A stretch of 44,963 nucleotides of DNA from an uncultured Opitutaceae bacterium (GCA_937942145.1 CALDFV010000029.1:1-44963), one strand, 5' to 3'. Shown: positions 9,143 to 18,162, counted from the first letter of the stretch. The notes: generated from the letters alone by a model not told the origin. Numbers and translations: made by a program.

Positions 9143-9871
9143 CTACTTTTCTGAATGATGAGGATGCATCAGCTCCTCGAACTTCAGTCCGGTCAGCTTC
9201 ATAATCCCAGCGTAGAGTTTCCACATGGCGACGATGGAAATCGCCATTCCTGGAATCACTATAACGATGTAGGAAATCCAGGTCATGCGTCCCATTTGTT
9301 CATTAAAGAGCTCCGTGCCTCCTGAACTCGTTACTAGAATGCGGGCGAGTACGAAGTTCATAACCACGCTAAAAACTGAGGAAACGATAAAGAGGAGGGT
9401 AGCAAGAGAGAATAGCTTCTCAAAAGCAGACTCCTCATTTCGTTCGGTGACAATCCCGTCGATCTTGTCGACGTCGATCACATCCGGATTGTAGAAGATG
9501 GTTCTAATGAGGGGTTTCTCGGTTTTCGCGCTTGCGAGAACCAGTATTCCAAAGATCGCTGGGAGACTGGCTTCTTTTACCGCGACCCAAAGGCCATCAA
9601 GAGCAAGGACTCCGATGAGGCCCGTGAGTCCTACGTTTGCGAATCCGAGAATTGAGAATAGATTGACATTTCTTCTAACGATGTAGTCGTAGATGCCATA
9701 CGCTAGTGGCATTGAAACGGCGATGATTAGAATTTGGGTCGGACTCAAAGCGCCCTCTAGATCGACCTTTTCCAATAGGTCATCCAATTTCGAGAATGTC
9801 ACACTCGGCGCAACAATATTGAAAATGATGTTGAGAAGCAGGTTTTCTCGTTTGGCGTTAGTTGGTGTCAT
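9143..9871 (-). CDS. Polytopic membrane protein, VC0807-like
   Basis: A 242-residue integral membrane protein with about six hydrophobic spans, at roughly residues 10-25, 45-60, 72-92, 100-113, 157-180 and 198-218. The N terminus ENLLLNIIFNIVAPSVTFS and the overall layout recall the uncharacterised 'VC0807 family', from memory. The loop after the fourth span (VIDVDKIDGIVTERNEESAF) is charged and probably cytosolic. The C terminus is His-rich (MHPHHSEK). No function can be assigned. It is divergent from pdxJ, sharing an 84-base intergenic promoter region. Confidence 0.6.
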   Translation of the reverse strand: MTPTNAKRENLLLNIIFNIVAPSVTFSKLDDLLEKVDLEGALSPTQILIIAVSMPLAYGIYDYIVRRNVNLFSILGFANVGLTGLIGVLALDGLWVAVKEASLPAIFGILVLASAKTEKPLIRTIFYNPDVIDVDKIDGIVTERNEESAFEKLFSLATLLFIVSSVFSVVMNFVLARILVTSSGGTELFNEQMGRMTWISYIVIVIPGMAISIVAMWKLYAGIMKLTGLKFEELMHPHHSEK

Positions 9872-9955
9872 TAATTTTTTCTTTAGTTGTCTTCTATCGT
9901 CCCTGCTTTCAGCCTTCTAAAGGATCCAGATGGATACCTCAGCCAATTGAACACC

Positions 9956-10711
9956 ATGTCTAACGCAAACATTCTTCTAGGCGTCAATATCGATCATGCT
10001 GCTACGGTTCGCGAAGCCCGCTATCGGGGTCTGGGACAGGAATTTGGCCCCATTGTCGAACCGGACCTAATTGAGATCGCTCTGTTCTCAGAAAAGGCGG
10101 GAGCCGATGGGATTACTGTGCATCCGAGAGAAGATGAGCGTCACGTTCAAAGGAGTGATGTGCTCAAGATCCGTGAAGCGATTTCGACCCGCCTAAATAT
10201 GGAGATGGCGGCGACGGACGAGATGATGGCTTTCGCTTTGGAAGTCCGCCCCGACTCGATTTGTGTCGTTCCTGAAAGCCGTGAAGAAGTGACCACCGAG
10301 GGGGGCTTGGATGTGGTGGGCAATTTTGAAAGAGTGAAGGCAATTGTAAGCGCCGCCGCCTCTGCCGGCATTGTAACGAGCCTGTTTATCGACCCTGATT
10401 CGGATCAGATCGCTGCGTCCGCGGATTCGGGGGCTTCACATATCGAGTTGCACACAGGAGCGTATGCGAACGCTTACTATCTCGATAACCGAGCCGATGA
10501 ATTCGATCGACTACTCGTTGGAGCCAAGCAGGGAGTTGATTTGAAGCTAACGGTGAATGCGGGGCATGGAATCAATTACACCAATATCAAGGAGGTTAGG
10601 ACGATCCCCAACCTCCATGAGTTAAACATCGGTCACAGCATAGTTAGTCGCGCACTGTTTTGCGGAATTTCCGATGCCGTTCGAGAGATGAAATCCTTGA
10701 TTAATGGCTAG
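9956..10711 (+). CDS. pdxJ: Pyridoxine 5'-phosphate synthase
   Basis: Joins 1-deoxy-D-xylulose 5-phosphate and 3-amino-2-oxopropyl phosphate to make pyridoxine 5'-phosphate in the DXP-dependent vitamin B6 pathway. It is a TIM barrel of 251 aa from ATG 9956 (MSNANILLGVNIDHAATVRE), close to the E. coli 243 aa. Recognisable motifs are GVNIDHAATVREARY, GADGITVHPREDERHVQ near residue 47, NMEMAATDEM near 81, PDSICVVPESREEVTTEGG near 99, SHIELHTGAYANAY near 161, and NAGHGINYTNI near 201. A longer frame from 9887 is unlikely because the conserved start is MSNANILLGVNI. It heads a likely operon with acpS, nnr and dprA. Confidence 0.96.
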   Translation: MSNANILLGVNIDHAATVREARYRGLGQEFGPIVEPDLIEIALFSEKAGADGITVHPREDERHVQRSDVLKIREAISTRLNMEMAATDEMMAFALEVRPDSICVVPESREEVTTEGGLDVVGNFERVKAIVSAAASAGIVTSLFIDPDSDQIAASADSGASHIELHTGAYANAYYLDNRADEFDRLLVGAKQGVDLKLTVNAGHGINYTNIKEVRTIPNLHELNIGHSIVSRALFCGISDAVREMKSLING

Positions 10712-10732
10712 GGTTTTAGTGAAATTTCACTG

Positions 10733-11143
10733 ATGACTCTTGATTTCCGGTTGCCTCCTGCCGGCCCGCTTCTGGGCCTTGGTGTCGATATTGTCGATGT
10801 AGAGCGAATTAAAGGCATGCGAAAACGCCAAGGTGACCGGTTCTTGCAAAGAGTCTACACACCAACGGAATTGGATTATTGTATGAAAATGAAGTACCCA
10901 GACCAACATCTGGCGGCTAGATTTGCGGCGAAAGAAGCGGTATCGAAGGCATTCACGACTGGAATTGGTGAATATTTCGATTGGAAGTCTATCGGAGTCG
11001 CGATGGGTGAAAGAAGGCAGCCTGAGATTGAATTGGATGAAAAAGCGCGACGTTTCATGCTCTCAATGGGTGGAACTCGGATATCCATCAGCCTCACTCA
11101 TACCGAAAAAACGGCAATCGCGATAGCCGGACTGATAGGATAG
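10733..11143 (+). CDS. acpS: Holo-[acyl-carrier-protein] synthase
   Basis: Transfers 4'-phosphopantetheine from CoA to the serine of acyl carrier protein, activating it for fatty acid synthesis. The 136-residue protein has the family's two signatures: LGLGVDIVDVERIKGM near residue 15, with the Mg-binding Asp, and AARFAAKEAVSKAFTTGIG near 61, with the second acidic ligand Glu. It ends with SLTHTEKTAIAIAGL, the usual last strand. It lies 21 bases after pdxJ, the same pdxJ-acpS order found in E. coli and many others. The start is ATG 10733. Confidence 0.96.
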   Translation: MTLDFRLPPAGPLLGLGVDIVDVERIKGMRKRQGDRFLQRVYTPTELDYCMKMKYPDQHLAARFAAKEAVSKAFTTGIGEYFDWKSIGVAMGERRQPEIELDEKARRFMLSMGGTRISISLTHTEKTAIAIAGLIG

Positions 11144-11176
11144 ACAGGACGATCCGTAAGGGAGAATGGTAGGAAA

Positions 11177-12775
11177 ATGAGTGCAGAATATTTCGAAAAT
11201 TCGGACCCGGTCCTTAGCTGCAAAGAAGCGGGGGAATATGAGAACTCCATCTTGGATTCAGACGAGAAGATTTGGAATGCCATGGCTGAAGTAGGCCGTA
11301 AACTGGGCCAAGGGATTCTGACAGAGTATAGTTTTTCTCGATACAGTAAGAAATCACTGTCCGTCCTCGGCCTGATTGGCAAAGGCCATAATGGAGGAGA
11401 CGCTCTCTTGGGGATTGATGAAATGGCCAGAGCTGGATCGGTGGGGAGAGTGACGCTTCTCTTAGCATGTCCAGAGAGTGCCCTGAAACCAAATACGGCT
11501 CGTTCTTTAGAGCAATTGAAGAATCGTGTTCCAGAAGACCGATTGGCGATTTTTGAAGCTGATGATGACGTAAGCAGCGATTGGCATAGCGAAATCGAAA
11601 AGTGGCAGGCCGGCGAGCCGTTTGATATATGTCTCGATGGACTCATTGGCATGCAGTTCCGTCCGCCAACGAAAGGCCCTACCCGAAAGGTAATCGAATT
11701 TGCAAACAAGCTTAAGGATATTCGACTCAGGGTCGCGGTCGATCTTCCTAGCGGGTTGGGTGATGAAGCAGATGACCTTTGTTTTAAGGCAGACGTTACC
11801 TTTGCGACGGGTATTCTGAAAAGCCCTTTGCTGAAAGGAGGGAAAGGCGCTTCGATTGGCAGTATACGATATTTGGATATAGGTCTTTTCAACGACCCGA
11901 TAGAGGCAAAAAATCGGGTGTTGAATGACTCTACTCTGAATCTGATGCGAAAACGGCGTCCCGTCCATGTCGATAAACGATTCTACGGTCATCTCTTTAT
12001 CCTAGCTGGATCGAGAGAAATGCCGGGAGCGCTTCTTATGAGCGTTCGAACAGCATTGCTGAGTGGAGTGGGTCTGGTTACTGTGTGCGCACCGGCGAGT
12101 ATTGTTACCGCGTTGGCTCCATTGGTTCCAGAGGCAATGTGGGTGTCTTGGCCAGAATCCCCATCCGGTGGACTTTCCTCCAACGGGCTCGATTACATCA
12201 GGACGATTCAGTCAAACGCCAGCGCAATTCTAGTGGGTCCCGGAATGGGGAATGATCCGGAGACAGTCAACATGCTTGTCGAACTGCTTAAACGATGGAC
12301 CGGATCCATCGTTATCGACGCGGATGCCCTGCAGCCAAGGGTCTTGTACTGGGTCCAGGGTGTTTGTATCGTTACTCCCCATTTGGGAGAGTTTAAACGA
12401 ATCCTTGGTTTGGAAGGAAATATTTCCGACGTGGATAGCAAGCTGCAGGAATTTGCTCAAGAGCATTCTATAATTGTCGCCCTTAAGGGAGCCATGACTC
12501 GAATTGGCGACGGCGAGCGCCTGTATTTGAATACAACTGGAAATTCTGTCCTTGCGAGAGGGGGGAGTGGAGATCTGCTGGCTGGCCTCGCTGCCGGTAT
12601 TTTAGCTCAGTCTCCACAGAACGCGTTGAGCGCTGCTTGCAGAGCGGTTTACTGGCACGGAAAGGCAGCTGATTTGTTGGCAAGTCGAAAAGGTCAGGTT
12701 GCCGTTCGGACGACAGATCTGCTGGAGTATTTGGGTGAAGCCTTGTGTGTGGAGGAAGAGAGGGTTGACGAATAA
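11177..12775 (+). CDS. nnr: Bifunctional NAD(P)H-hydrate repair enzyme (epimerase + dehydratase)
   Basis: Repairs damaged NAD(P)H hydrates. The N-terminal half (about residues 1-235) is the YjeF_N/NnrE epimerase, with the GKGHNGGDALLGIDEMA loop near residue 70 and VAVDLPSGLGDEAD near 190. The C-terminal half (about 255-532) is the ribokinase-like ADP/ATP-dependent dehydratase NnrD, with GHLFILAGSREMPGALLMS, LVGPGMG near 353, VIDADAL, VTPHLGEFKRI, and the phosphate loop TGNSVLARGGSGDLLAGLAA near 452. At 532 aa it is the standard fused length. The GHNGGDA loop has His where many members have Asn, which may be lineage-typical. Its last 11 bases overlap dprA. Confidence 0.93.
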   Translation: MSAEYFENSDPVLSCKEAGEYENSILDSDEKIWNAMAEVGRKLGQGILTEYSFSRYSKKSLSVLGLIGKGHNGGDALLGIDEMARAGSVGRVTLLLACPESALKPNTARSLEQLKNRVPEDRLAIFEADDDVSSDWHSEIEKWQAGEPFDICLDGLIGMQFRPPTKGPTRKVIEFANKLKDIRLRVAVDLPSGLGDEADDLCFKADVTFATGILKSPLLKGGKGASIGSIRYLDIGLFNDPIEAKNRVLNDSTLNLMRKRRPVHVDKRFYGHLFILAGSREMPGALLMSVRTALLSGVGLVTVCAPASIVTALAPLVPEAMWVSWPESPSGGLSSNGLDYIRTIQSNASAILVGPGMGNDPETVNMLVELLKRWTGSIVIDADALQPRVLYWVQGVCIVTPHLGEFKRILGLEGNISDVDSKLQEFAQEHSIIVALKGAMTRIGDGERLYLNTTGNSVLARGGSGDLLAGLAAGILAQSPQNALSAACRAVYWHGKAADLLASRKGQVAVRTTDLLEYLGEALCVEEERVDE

Positions 12776-13886
12776 CGACGCTTATTGGGTATTAAACGGT
12801 CTTCAAGGAATCGGACCGATATCGCTGAACCAAATGTTGGAGCGTTTTGGCGGTGACCCCGTCAGAGTGCTGCACGCAGACAGAGCGGAGTTGTCTGAAG
12901 TGAGAGGACTTACTCGTAGGGGAGTGGACGCTATTGTAAGTTGGCAATCGAATTTCGATCTATCCCGAGAAAAGGAGCGAGCAGTTAAACTGGGGGTGAG
13001 GTTTGTGGACCGAGAGAGTGATCGGTACCCCGGAATACTAAAAGAGATACACGATCCGCCTATAGGGCTCTACGTGCTGGGAGACTATAGGTTTTCTAGA
13101 CCAAGTGTAGCCATAGTCGGTAGCAGGCGAACAACGCTCTATGGTCAAGGCGTCGCTAGAGAATTCGGACGCGAGCTTTCTGGTAGAGGCATCTGTGTGA
13201 CTAGTGGAATGGCTCGTGGAATTGATACCTACGCTCATCAGGGGGCATTGGAGGCAGAGGGAGGAATGACCGTAGCGGTCATGGGTTGCGGTATTGATAT
13301 CGTGTATCCCCCTGAAAACATCGGTTTGTATCGAAATATTGGGGAGAGTGGCGCAGTCGTTTCCGAATTTCCATTGGGCCGCCGTGCGGATAAACAGACC
13401 TTTCCGATGCGTAACCGGCTCGTCAGTGGCATGTCACAAGCGGTGATTGTCGTTGAGTCTGATGAAACTGGAGGATCGTTGATAACTGCACGGTTCGCAG
13501 GTGAGCAGGGGAGACTCGTCTGTGCGGTTCCGGGTAGAATTGACCAGAAGACGAGCCGAGGTTGCAATCGGTTGATTCGCGATGGAGCGCTTCTCCTGTC
13601 GAGCGTTGACGATCTGCTGACGGAACTTGAATACGAAACGACGCTCCCCCATCTGAACATCGCGTACCCTGGAGAAAGGGACTGCGACATTGAGGAGCTT
13701 GATGAAGTTGAGCTTAAACTGATAAAGCTGTTTGAGGGTGGGGAGGCTCTTGATGCTGATCGGATAGCGAAGCAGCTCCAGATTGGTACCGCAGATATTG
13801 CTTCGACGCTAATGATGTTGGAACTGAAGGGATATGTGGCCAAGCGCCTTGATGGTTCCTATGAAGCTGTATCCAGATACAGCTAG
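12765..13886 (+). CDS. dprA: DNA-processing protein DprA/Smf
   Basis: Binds incoming single-stranded DNA during natural transformation and loads RecA. From TTG 12765 the protein is 373 aa. This start is chosen because a strong Shine-Dalgarno, GGAGG at 12751-12755, sits nine bases upstream and because NDAYWVLNGLQGIGP is the usual N terminus. An N-terminal helix-hairpin-helix region (about 1-65) is followed by the Rossmann-like core: VAIVGSRRTTLYGQGVA near 108, TSGMARGIDTYAHQGAL near 141, MGCGIDIVYPPEN, FPMRNRLVSGMSQAVIVVE near 208, and ETGGSLITARFA. A C-terminal winged helix (about 305-370) is present. It overlaps the nnr stop by 11 bases, so translation is probably coupled. Confidence 0.95.
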   Translation: MTNNDAYWVLNGLQGIGPISLNQMLERFGGDPVRVLHADRAELSEVRGLTRRGVDAIVSWQSNFDLSREKERAVKLGVRFVDRESDRYPGILKEIHDPPIGLYVLGDYRFSRPSVAIVGSRRTTLYGQGVAREFGRELSGRGICVTSGMARGIDTYAHQGALEAEGGMTVAVMGCGIDIVYPPENIGLYRNIGESGAVVSEFPLGRRADKQTFPMRNRLVSGMSQAVIVVESDETGGSLITARFAGEQGRLVCAVPGRIDQKTSRGCNRLIRDGALLLSSVDDLLTELEYETTLPHLNIAYPGERDCDIEELDEVELKLIKLFEGGEALDADRIAKQLQIGTADIASTLMMLELKGYVAKRLDGSYEAVSRYS

Positions 13887-13903
13887 AATAATTTACCATA
13901 TGG

Positions 13904-14251
13904 TCAGCCCGGGGGCCAGGCCATCTGGCGACCTCCCAATAGATGAACGTGAAGATGAGGAACGGCTTCTCCCCCATGTGGACCATTGTTGATCACAATT
14001 CTGTAGCCTGCTTCAAGTTCCAGCTTGTCGGCGACTTTGCTGGCAGTTAGAAGCAAGTGTCCTAGGAGAGATTGATCGTCTAGCTTCGCTTTGCCGATTC
14101 GTTGTATCGGGACCTTGGGTATTACAAGCACATGTGTTGGCGCTTGGGGATCGATATCACGAATAGCGAAGCAGAGGTCGTCTTCGTATTCGAAGTTGCC
14201 AGGAATTTCTCGATCAGCGATTTTTTGAAACAAGGTTCTTTCAGTGGACAT
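13904..14251 (-). CDS. HIT family (HINT-like) nucleotide hydrolase
   Basis: A 115-residue histidine-triad protein, probably hydrolysing AMP-lysine or other nucleoside phosphoramidates as HINT proteins do. The triad is clear: His99, His101 and His103 in PHLHVHLLGGRQM. The N terminus TLFQKIADREIPGNFEYED and the HVLVIPKVPIQRI strand near residue 40 are typical, as is RIVINNGPHGGEAV. I start at ATG 14251 (MSTERTLFQ); a TTG at 14257 would add two residues. It is the last gene of a minus-strand set (pabA, nrdR, hypothetical, HIT) and converges on dprA, 17 bases away. Confidence 0.93.
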   Translation of the reverse strand: MSTERTLFQKIADREIPGNFEYEDDLCFAIRDIDPQAPTHVLVIPKVPIQRIGKAKLDDQSLLGHLLLTASKVADKLELEAGYRIVINNGPHGGEAVPHLHVHLLGGRQMAWPPG

Positions 14252-14297
14252 GGTCAAGTTTGGCTAGAATTGGTTGTTCCGCGAATCTCTTAAGGAA

Positions 14298-14774
14298 CTA
14301 TAAAATCACCAGCGACAGTTTAGACGAAGCACGAGAGCGCTTCTGGCAAAATGCGCGTGCGTAGCAGATCGCTTCCTCATACTCTTTCTTTCTCGTTTTG
14401 GACCAGCGTCTTCCTCTTGGGCAAATGGCTTCCTTCAGCCCAGTGAGTACCACTACACCTTTATCGAACCGACAGATCTGTTTGAGGGCATCAAGAAGAT
14501 TCACACGTAGGTCGAGCATGGAAAAGGGTGCTTGCTCGGAATCAGCTTCTACCAATTCTATCCCCGTTTCAGCCGGATTGCTTTCCAATTTCGAAACCAG
14601 TTCCCTTGCGCGACAAATGAACGGCTGGAAAAGCGAGGACTCCTCTTCAGAAAGCGACGCTTCGATGGACTCTTTTATCTGTTGGGCGAAATAGAGGTCA
14701 TTACCGACGGTCTTTGAAAATAGAGAACAGACGACCTGCAATTTCGAAAGATCTTCTGGTTTTGTACGGCTCAT
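14298..14774 (-). CDS. Hypothetical protein downstream of nrdR
   Basis: A 158-residue soluble, mostly helical protein I do not recognise. It has no signal peptide or membrane span. The middle is acidic (SLSEEESS near residue 40, ELVEADSEQAP near 75) and the C-terminal third is strongly basic (CPRGRRWSKTRKKEYEEA near 118, then CQKRSRASSK). Its start overlaps the nrdR stop by four bases, so it is translationally coupled to nrdR. NusB often follows nrdR, but the sequence lacks NusB's N-terminal Arg-rich helix and its length and pattern differ, so I do not call it NusB. Coding potential is supported by the tight operon spacing. Confidence 0.7.
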   Translation of the reverse strand: MSRTKPEDLSKLQVVCSLFSKTVGNDLYFAQQIKESIEASLSEEESSLFQPFICRARELVSKLESNPAETGIELVEADSEQAPFSMLDLRVNLLDALKQICRFDKGVVVLTGLKEAICPRGRRWSKTRKKEYEEAICYARAFCQKRSRASSKLSLVIL

Positions 14775-15232
14775 AGAATGGGTTGTTTCGACAGAGATCC
14801 AATCTCGTCCAAGAACTCTTCCAGATTGCGAAAGTCCTTATAGACACTTGCGAATCGGACGTAGGCGATCGGGTCAATATTCTTGAGATTCAAGAGTACT
14901 TTTTCTCCAATCGCAGTGGAAGGAATCTCCATCCCAAACTCGTTTTCGAGCTGGTCGATCATATCTTCGACGAGAATATTGATCTGTTCGGCGTCAACTG
15001 GGCGCTTCTGGCAAGCTCTCCTTAAGCTATTAACTATCTTTATCTTGTCGAATTCCTCACGTCTTCCATCTCGCTTGAACACGTACAGATTCTCGCGAAG
15101 AATTTCTTCGATCGTGGAATACCGGTGTCCACATTCCATACATTCACGGCGTCGCCGAATGGTTGCCCCATCCTTGCTGATCCGGGAATCGACTACTTTG
15201 TCGAGCGTCGATGCGCACTTTGGGCATCTCAT
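14771..15232 (-). CDS. nrdR: Transcriptional repressor NrdR
   Basis: Zinc-ribbon plus ATP-cone repressor of ribonucleotide reductase genes. The four zinc cysteines are Cys3, Cys6, Cys31 and Cys34 (MRCPKCAS and RECMECGHRYSTIEE). The ATP-cone begins near residue 49 (LYVFKRDGRREEFD) and contains KIVNSLRRACQKRPVD. The C terminus AYVRFASVYKDFRNLEEFL is the family signature. It is 153 aa, the standard length. It is six bases downstream of pabA and overlaps the following hypothetical gene by four. Its target NrdR boxes are not in the window as far as I can see. Confidence 0.97.
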   Translation of the reverse strand: MRCPKCASTLDKVVDSRISKDGATIRRRRECMECGHRYSTIEEILRENLYVFKRDGRREEFDKIKIVNSLRRACQKRPVDAEQINILVEDMIDQLENEFGMEIPSTAIGEKVLLNLKNIDPIAYVRFASVYKDFRNLEEFLDEIGSLSKQPIL

Positions 15233-15238
15233 GGTAGA

Positions 15239-15802
15239 TTACAGGTTGATGAAATTTTTCAAAATATCCATCCCGTTTTGCGTCGCGATTGATTCTGGGT
15301 GGAATTGAAGGCCCCAAATGGGCCGCTCACGATGGTGGCAGGCCATAATCTCGCCTTCATCCGTTTCGGCTACGATTTGGAGAATATCCGGAAAGGTTTC
15401 CCGTTCTATGATCAAGGAATGGTATCGAGCGATTCTAATCTCATTGGGGATTCCTGCGAAGATCCCTTTTCCGTTATGCTTTACGACGGAGGTTTTTCCA
15501 TGCATCAGCCGATCTGCCCGGACTATGTTGCCACCGAAGTACTGTCCGATCGACTGATGACCCAAACAGACCCCTAGGATGGGTACTTTGTCGGCAAATG
15601 CTTCTATTATAGAAATGCTGTTGCCAGCTTCATTTGGAGTACAGGGACCAGGAGAAATAAGTACCTGTGAAGGTCGTAGCGCCAAGGCTTCCTCAACTGA
15701 AATCTTGTCGTTGCGAAACACCCGTTGCTCGATCCCCAGAGCCCCAAAATACTGGACAAGATTGTACGTGAACGAGTCGTAGTTGTCGATGACCAGTAGC
15801 AT
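15239..15802 (-). CDS. pabA: Anthranilate / aminodeoxychorismate synthase, glutaminase component
   Basis: Glutamine amidotransferase that feeds ammonia to TrpE (tryptophan) or PabB (folate); many bacteria use one subunit for both. The 187-residue class I GATase starts [20 protein letters not shown]. It has [15 protein letters not shown] near residue 48, the nucleophile Cys79 in [22 protein letters not shown] near 126, and His168/Glu170 in QFHPESI. No trpE or pabB gene is adjacent, so trpG is an equally good name. It heads the minus-strand set pabA-nrdR-hypothetical-HIT and is divergent from tgt. Confidence 0.93.
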   Translation of the reverse strand: MLLVIDNYDSFTYNLVQYFGALGIEQRVFRNDKISVEEALALRPSQVLISPGPCTPNEAGNSISIIEAFADKVPILGVCLGHQSIGQYFGGNIVRADRLMHGKTSVVKHNGKGIFAGIPNEIRIARYHSLIIERETFPDILQIVAETDEGEIMACHHRERPIWGLQFHPESIATQNGMDILKNFINL

Positions 15803-15968
15803 TATCAGTGGGCGTGTTTAAATAGGGGTGATCTCCCGGGGTCAAGGACGGGATTCTGTCGGATGAACCATGGTACTTTATCGCGTTTGTTGGGTCTCAT
15901 TGGATTTGAGTAAGGAAGTGTTGAAAGCGGGCTGGAAGTTCTCCCTCTTAGCGGTCGAACGAATTCTA

Positions 15969-17111
15969 ATGACAGATCACTTTCAGCTAATCGCCACTGA
16001 TGCGCATTCATCCGCCCGCAGAGGAAGACTGCAAACATTGCACGGAAATATCGAAACCCCGATCTTCATGCCGGTCGGAACGCAGGGTACCGTTAAAGGT
16101 CTGACGCCTAAACAGTTACATGAGATCGACGCTCAGATCATTCTAGGCAACACCTATCATCTAAACTTGCGGCCAGGTTCGGATTTGATTCGAGATTTCG
16201 GTGGGCTCCACTCGTTTATGGGATGGAATGGGCCAATACTGACTGACAGTGGAGGGTTTCAAGCGTTTAGCTTGGCAAAGTTGAGCAAAATCAGCGAAGA
16301 GGGAATTGCGTTCCAGTCCCATTTGGATGGATCGAAAGTCTTTCTCGGACCGCAGGAGGTCATGTCCATTCAAGCTAATCTCGGGTCTGACATCGCTATG
16401 GTGATCGATGAATGTCCGCCTTTTCCCTGCGAGAAGCAAGATTGTGTGAAAGCGGTTGAGCGTACGACTCGATGGGCTCGAAAATGTCGTGACGTTGCAG
16501 ATGATGTGGGTTTTCTCGACTCAGGACACCATGTGTTTGCGATTGCTCAAGGATCCACCTTTGAGGATTTAAGGCGTCAGTCTGCAGAAGAACTCTCTGC
16601 TCTAGAGTTTTCGGGCTATGCCATTGGAGGGGTTAGCGTTGGAGAGCCGGAGCCTGAGATGCTCCATCAAGTGGGAGTGACGATTCCGTTTCTACCGCCG
16701 GAAAAGCCTCGTTATACGATGGGGCTAGGGACTCCTCCTCAGATGCTGAAGATGATTGGGCTTGGAGTGGACATGTTTGATTGCGTGCTGCCTTCTCGTG
16801 TTGCCAGAAACGGGGCGTTTTTCACCCCTTTCGGAATGAAAAACATCCGGAATGCAAAATTTGCGAAAGATCCATCGCCATTGGTTGAAGGTATGGACAA
16901 CTATGCATGCGCAAACTTTAGCCGCGCTTACCTCCGGCATCTGACGGTTGCCAAAGAGATTCTAAGTTGTACCTTGCTGACAATTCACAACCTGCATTTC
17001 TATCTAGATTTAATGAAGCAGGCCAGAGATCATATTGAGAGCGGCGATTTTACGTCATGGAGTCGCGAGTGGATTGAGAAATACGAATCCGGGGATCGAC
17101 CTGAGAATTAG
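15969..17111 (+). CDS. tgt: Queuine tRNA-ribosyltransferase, lacking two zinc cysteines
   Basis: Exchanges guanine 34 for preQ1 in tRNAs with GUN anticodons. From ATG 15969 (MTDHFQLIATDAHSSARR) it is 380 aa, the bacterial length. The catalytic Asp93 (ILTDSGGFQAFS) and nucleophile Asp271 (MFDCVLPSRVARNGAF) are present, as are the MPVGTQGTVKGL and GGVSVGE loops. The structural zinc site is odd. In the Zymomonas enzyme the ligands are Cys318, Cys320, Cys323 and His349. With spacing conserved, these align to Met309, Asn311, Cys314 and His340 here (GMDNYACANFSRAYLRHL, then TIHNL), so two of three cysteines are gone. Either the fold is stabilised otherwise or activity is altered. A longer frame from 15870 is not family-like. 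Confidence 0.93.
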   Translation: MTDHFQLIATDAHSSARRGRLQTLHGNIETPIFMPVGTQGTVKGLTPKQLHEIDAQIILGNTYHLNLRPGSDLIRDFGGLHSFMGWNGPILTDSGGFQAFSLAKLSKISEEGIAFQSHLDGSKVFLGPQEVMSIQANLGSDIAMVIDECPPFPCEKQDCVKAVERTTRWARKCRDVADDVGFLDSGHHVFAIAQGSTFEDLRRQSAEELSALEFSGYAIGGVSVGEPEPEMLHQVGVTIPFLPPEKPRYTMGLGTPPQMLKMIGLGVDMFDCVLPSRVARNGAFFTPFGMKNIRNAKFAKDPSPLVEGMDNYACANFSRAYLRHLTVAKEILSCTLLTIHNLHFYLDLMKQARDHIESGDFTSWSREWIEKYESGDRPEN

Positions 17112-17207
17112 ATCACTGGTCTCCCATTCTGGCAGGCCGTCTATTTAACGGACGGTTGACATCATTGTTCTTGGAATTCCCTACTGGTGGTCGAAAGTAA
17201 ACGTCGA

Positions 17208-18140
17208 ATGAGAATTCTAATCACAGGCGGGGCAGGTTTTCTTGGCAGTCACTTAACGGATCGACTGCTTGAGGATGGGCACGAAATCATTTGCATGGAC
17301 AACCTCTTTACGGGTTCGAAGAGGAATATCGCGCATCTGATGCAGAATCCGAACTTTGAATTTTTGCGGCACGATGTGACAGATCCCTTCAAGCTAGAGG
17401 TGGATCAGATTTACAATTTGGCCTGTCCTGCGTCTCCTGTGCATTACCAGTATAATGCGATCAAGACGATTAAGACGTCAGTGATGGGAGCGATCAATTG
17501 CCTTGGCTTGGCGAAGCGAGTAAACGCCCGCGTGTTCCAGGCGTCCACTTCTGAGGTATATGGCGATCCAGAGGTTCATCCACAGCCGGAATCGTATTGG
17601 GGGAGCGTTAATCCGATCGGAATTCGGTCTTGCTATGACGAGGGCAAACGTTGCGCGGAAACTTTATTTTTCGACTATCACCGGCAAAACGGGGTCGATA
17701 TTCGCATCGTACGCATCTTCAATACTTACGGGCCGCGAATGTCGCCGGAAGATGGTCGAGTGGTTTCCAATTTTATAGTACAGGCCCTCAGGGGCGAAGA
17801 CATCACGATCTACGGCGACGGTTCCCAGACCCGCTCGTTCTGCTACTACAGTGATTTGATCGATGGTTTCGTCCGTTTAATGGAGCAGGACAAACTGGTA
17901 GGACCTGTAAACATTGGCAACCCGGGTGAATTCACGATGCTTGAACTCGCTGAAAAAGTGATCCAATTGACGGGGACCCAGTCCAGAATCGTTTATGAAG
18001 CGTTGCCTGCGGATGACCCGAAACAGCGCCAGCCAGATATCGAACTCGCCAAGACCGAGTTAGGATGGGAGCCTAGAGTTTCGCCAGATGAGGGTCTGGT
18101 AGAAACGATCGACTATTTCAGGTCTTATTTGGATAGCTAG
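17208..18140 (+). CDS. UDP-glucuronate decarboxylase (UDP-xylose synthase)
   Basis: An extended short-chain dehydrogenase that probably converts UDP-glucuronate to UDP-xylose for polysaccharide synthesis. The NAD-binding motif is at the start ([18 protein letters not shown]). [12 protein letters not shown] near residue 76 and [20 protein letters not shown] near 110 are typical of the UXS group. The catalytic Tyr143 and Lys147 are in [34 protein letters not shown] follows, and the sugar-binding [18 protein letters not shown] is near 203. ATG 17208 gives 310 aa; a GTG at 17187 would add seven residues. It lies about 7 kb before the glycosyltransferase region and may supply it with a donor sugar. 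Confidence 0.92.
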   Translation: MRILITGGAGFLGSHLTDRLLEDGHEIICMDNLFTGSKRNIAHLMQNPNFEFLRHDVTDPFKLEVDQIYNLACPASPVHYQYNAIKTIKTSVMGAINCLGLAKRVNARVFQASTSEVYGDPEVHPQPESYWGSVNPIGIRSCYDEGKRCAETLFFDYHRQNGVDIRIVRIFNTYGPRMSPEDGRVVSNFIVQALRGEDITIYGDGSQTRSFCYYSDLIDGFVRLMEQDKLVGPVNIGNPGEFTMLELAEKVIQLTGTQSRIVYEALPADDPKQRQPDIELAKTELGWEPRVSPDEGLVETIDYFRSYLDS

Positions 18141-18162
18141 ATCAGATTTTTGGTCAGGTTTT

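Noticed and set aside
12699-12764. Upstream start for dprA
   Set aside because: It would overlap nnr deeply and encode non-conserved sequence; the GGAGG site at 12751 points to TTG 12765.
14298-14774. NusB assignment by position after nrdR
   Set aside because: Length is near, but the NusB helices and Arg-rich N terminus are not visible.
15870-15968. Upstream start for tgt
   Set aside because: The 33 extra residues are not in the Tgt family; ATG 15969 fits.
17148-17170. Small hairpin around ACGGACGG before the UDP-xylose synthase gene
   Set aside because: The stem is only about five base pairs and has no T-run, too short to call.
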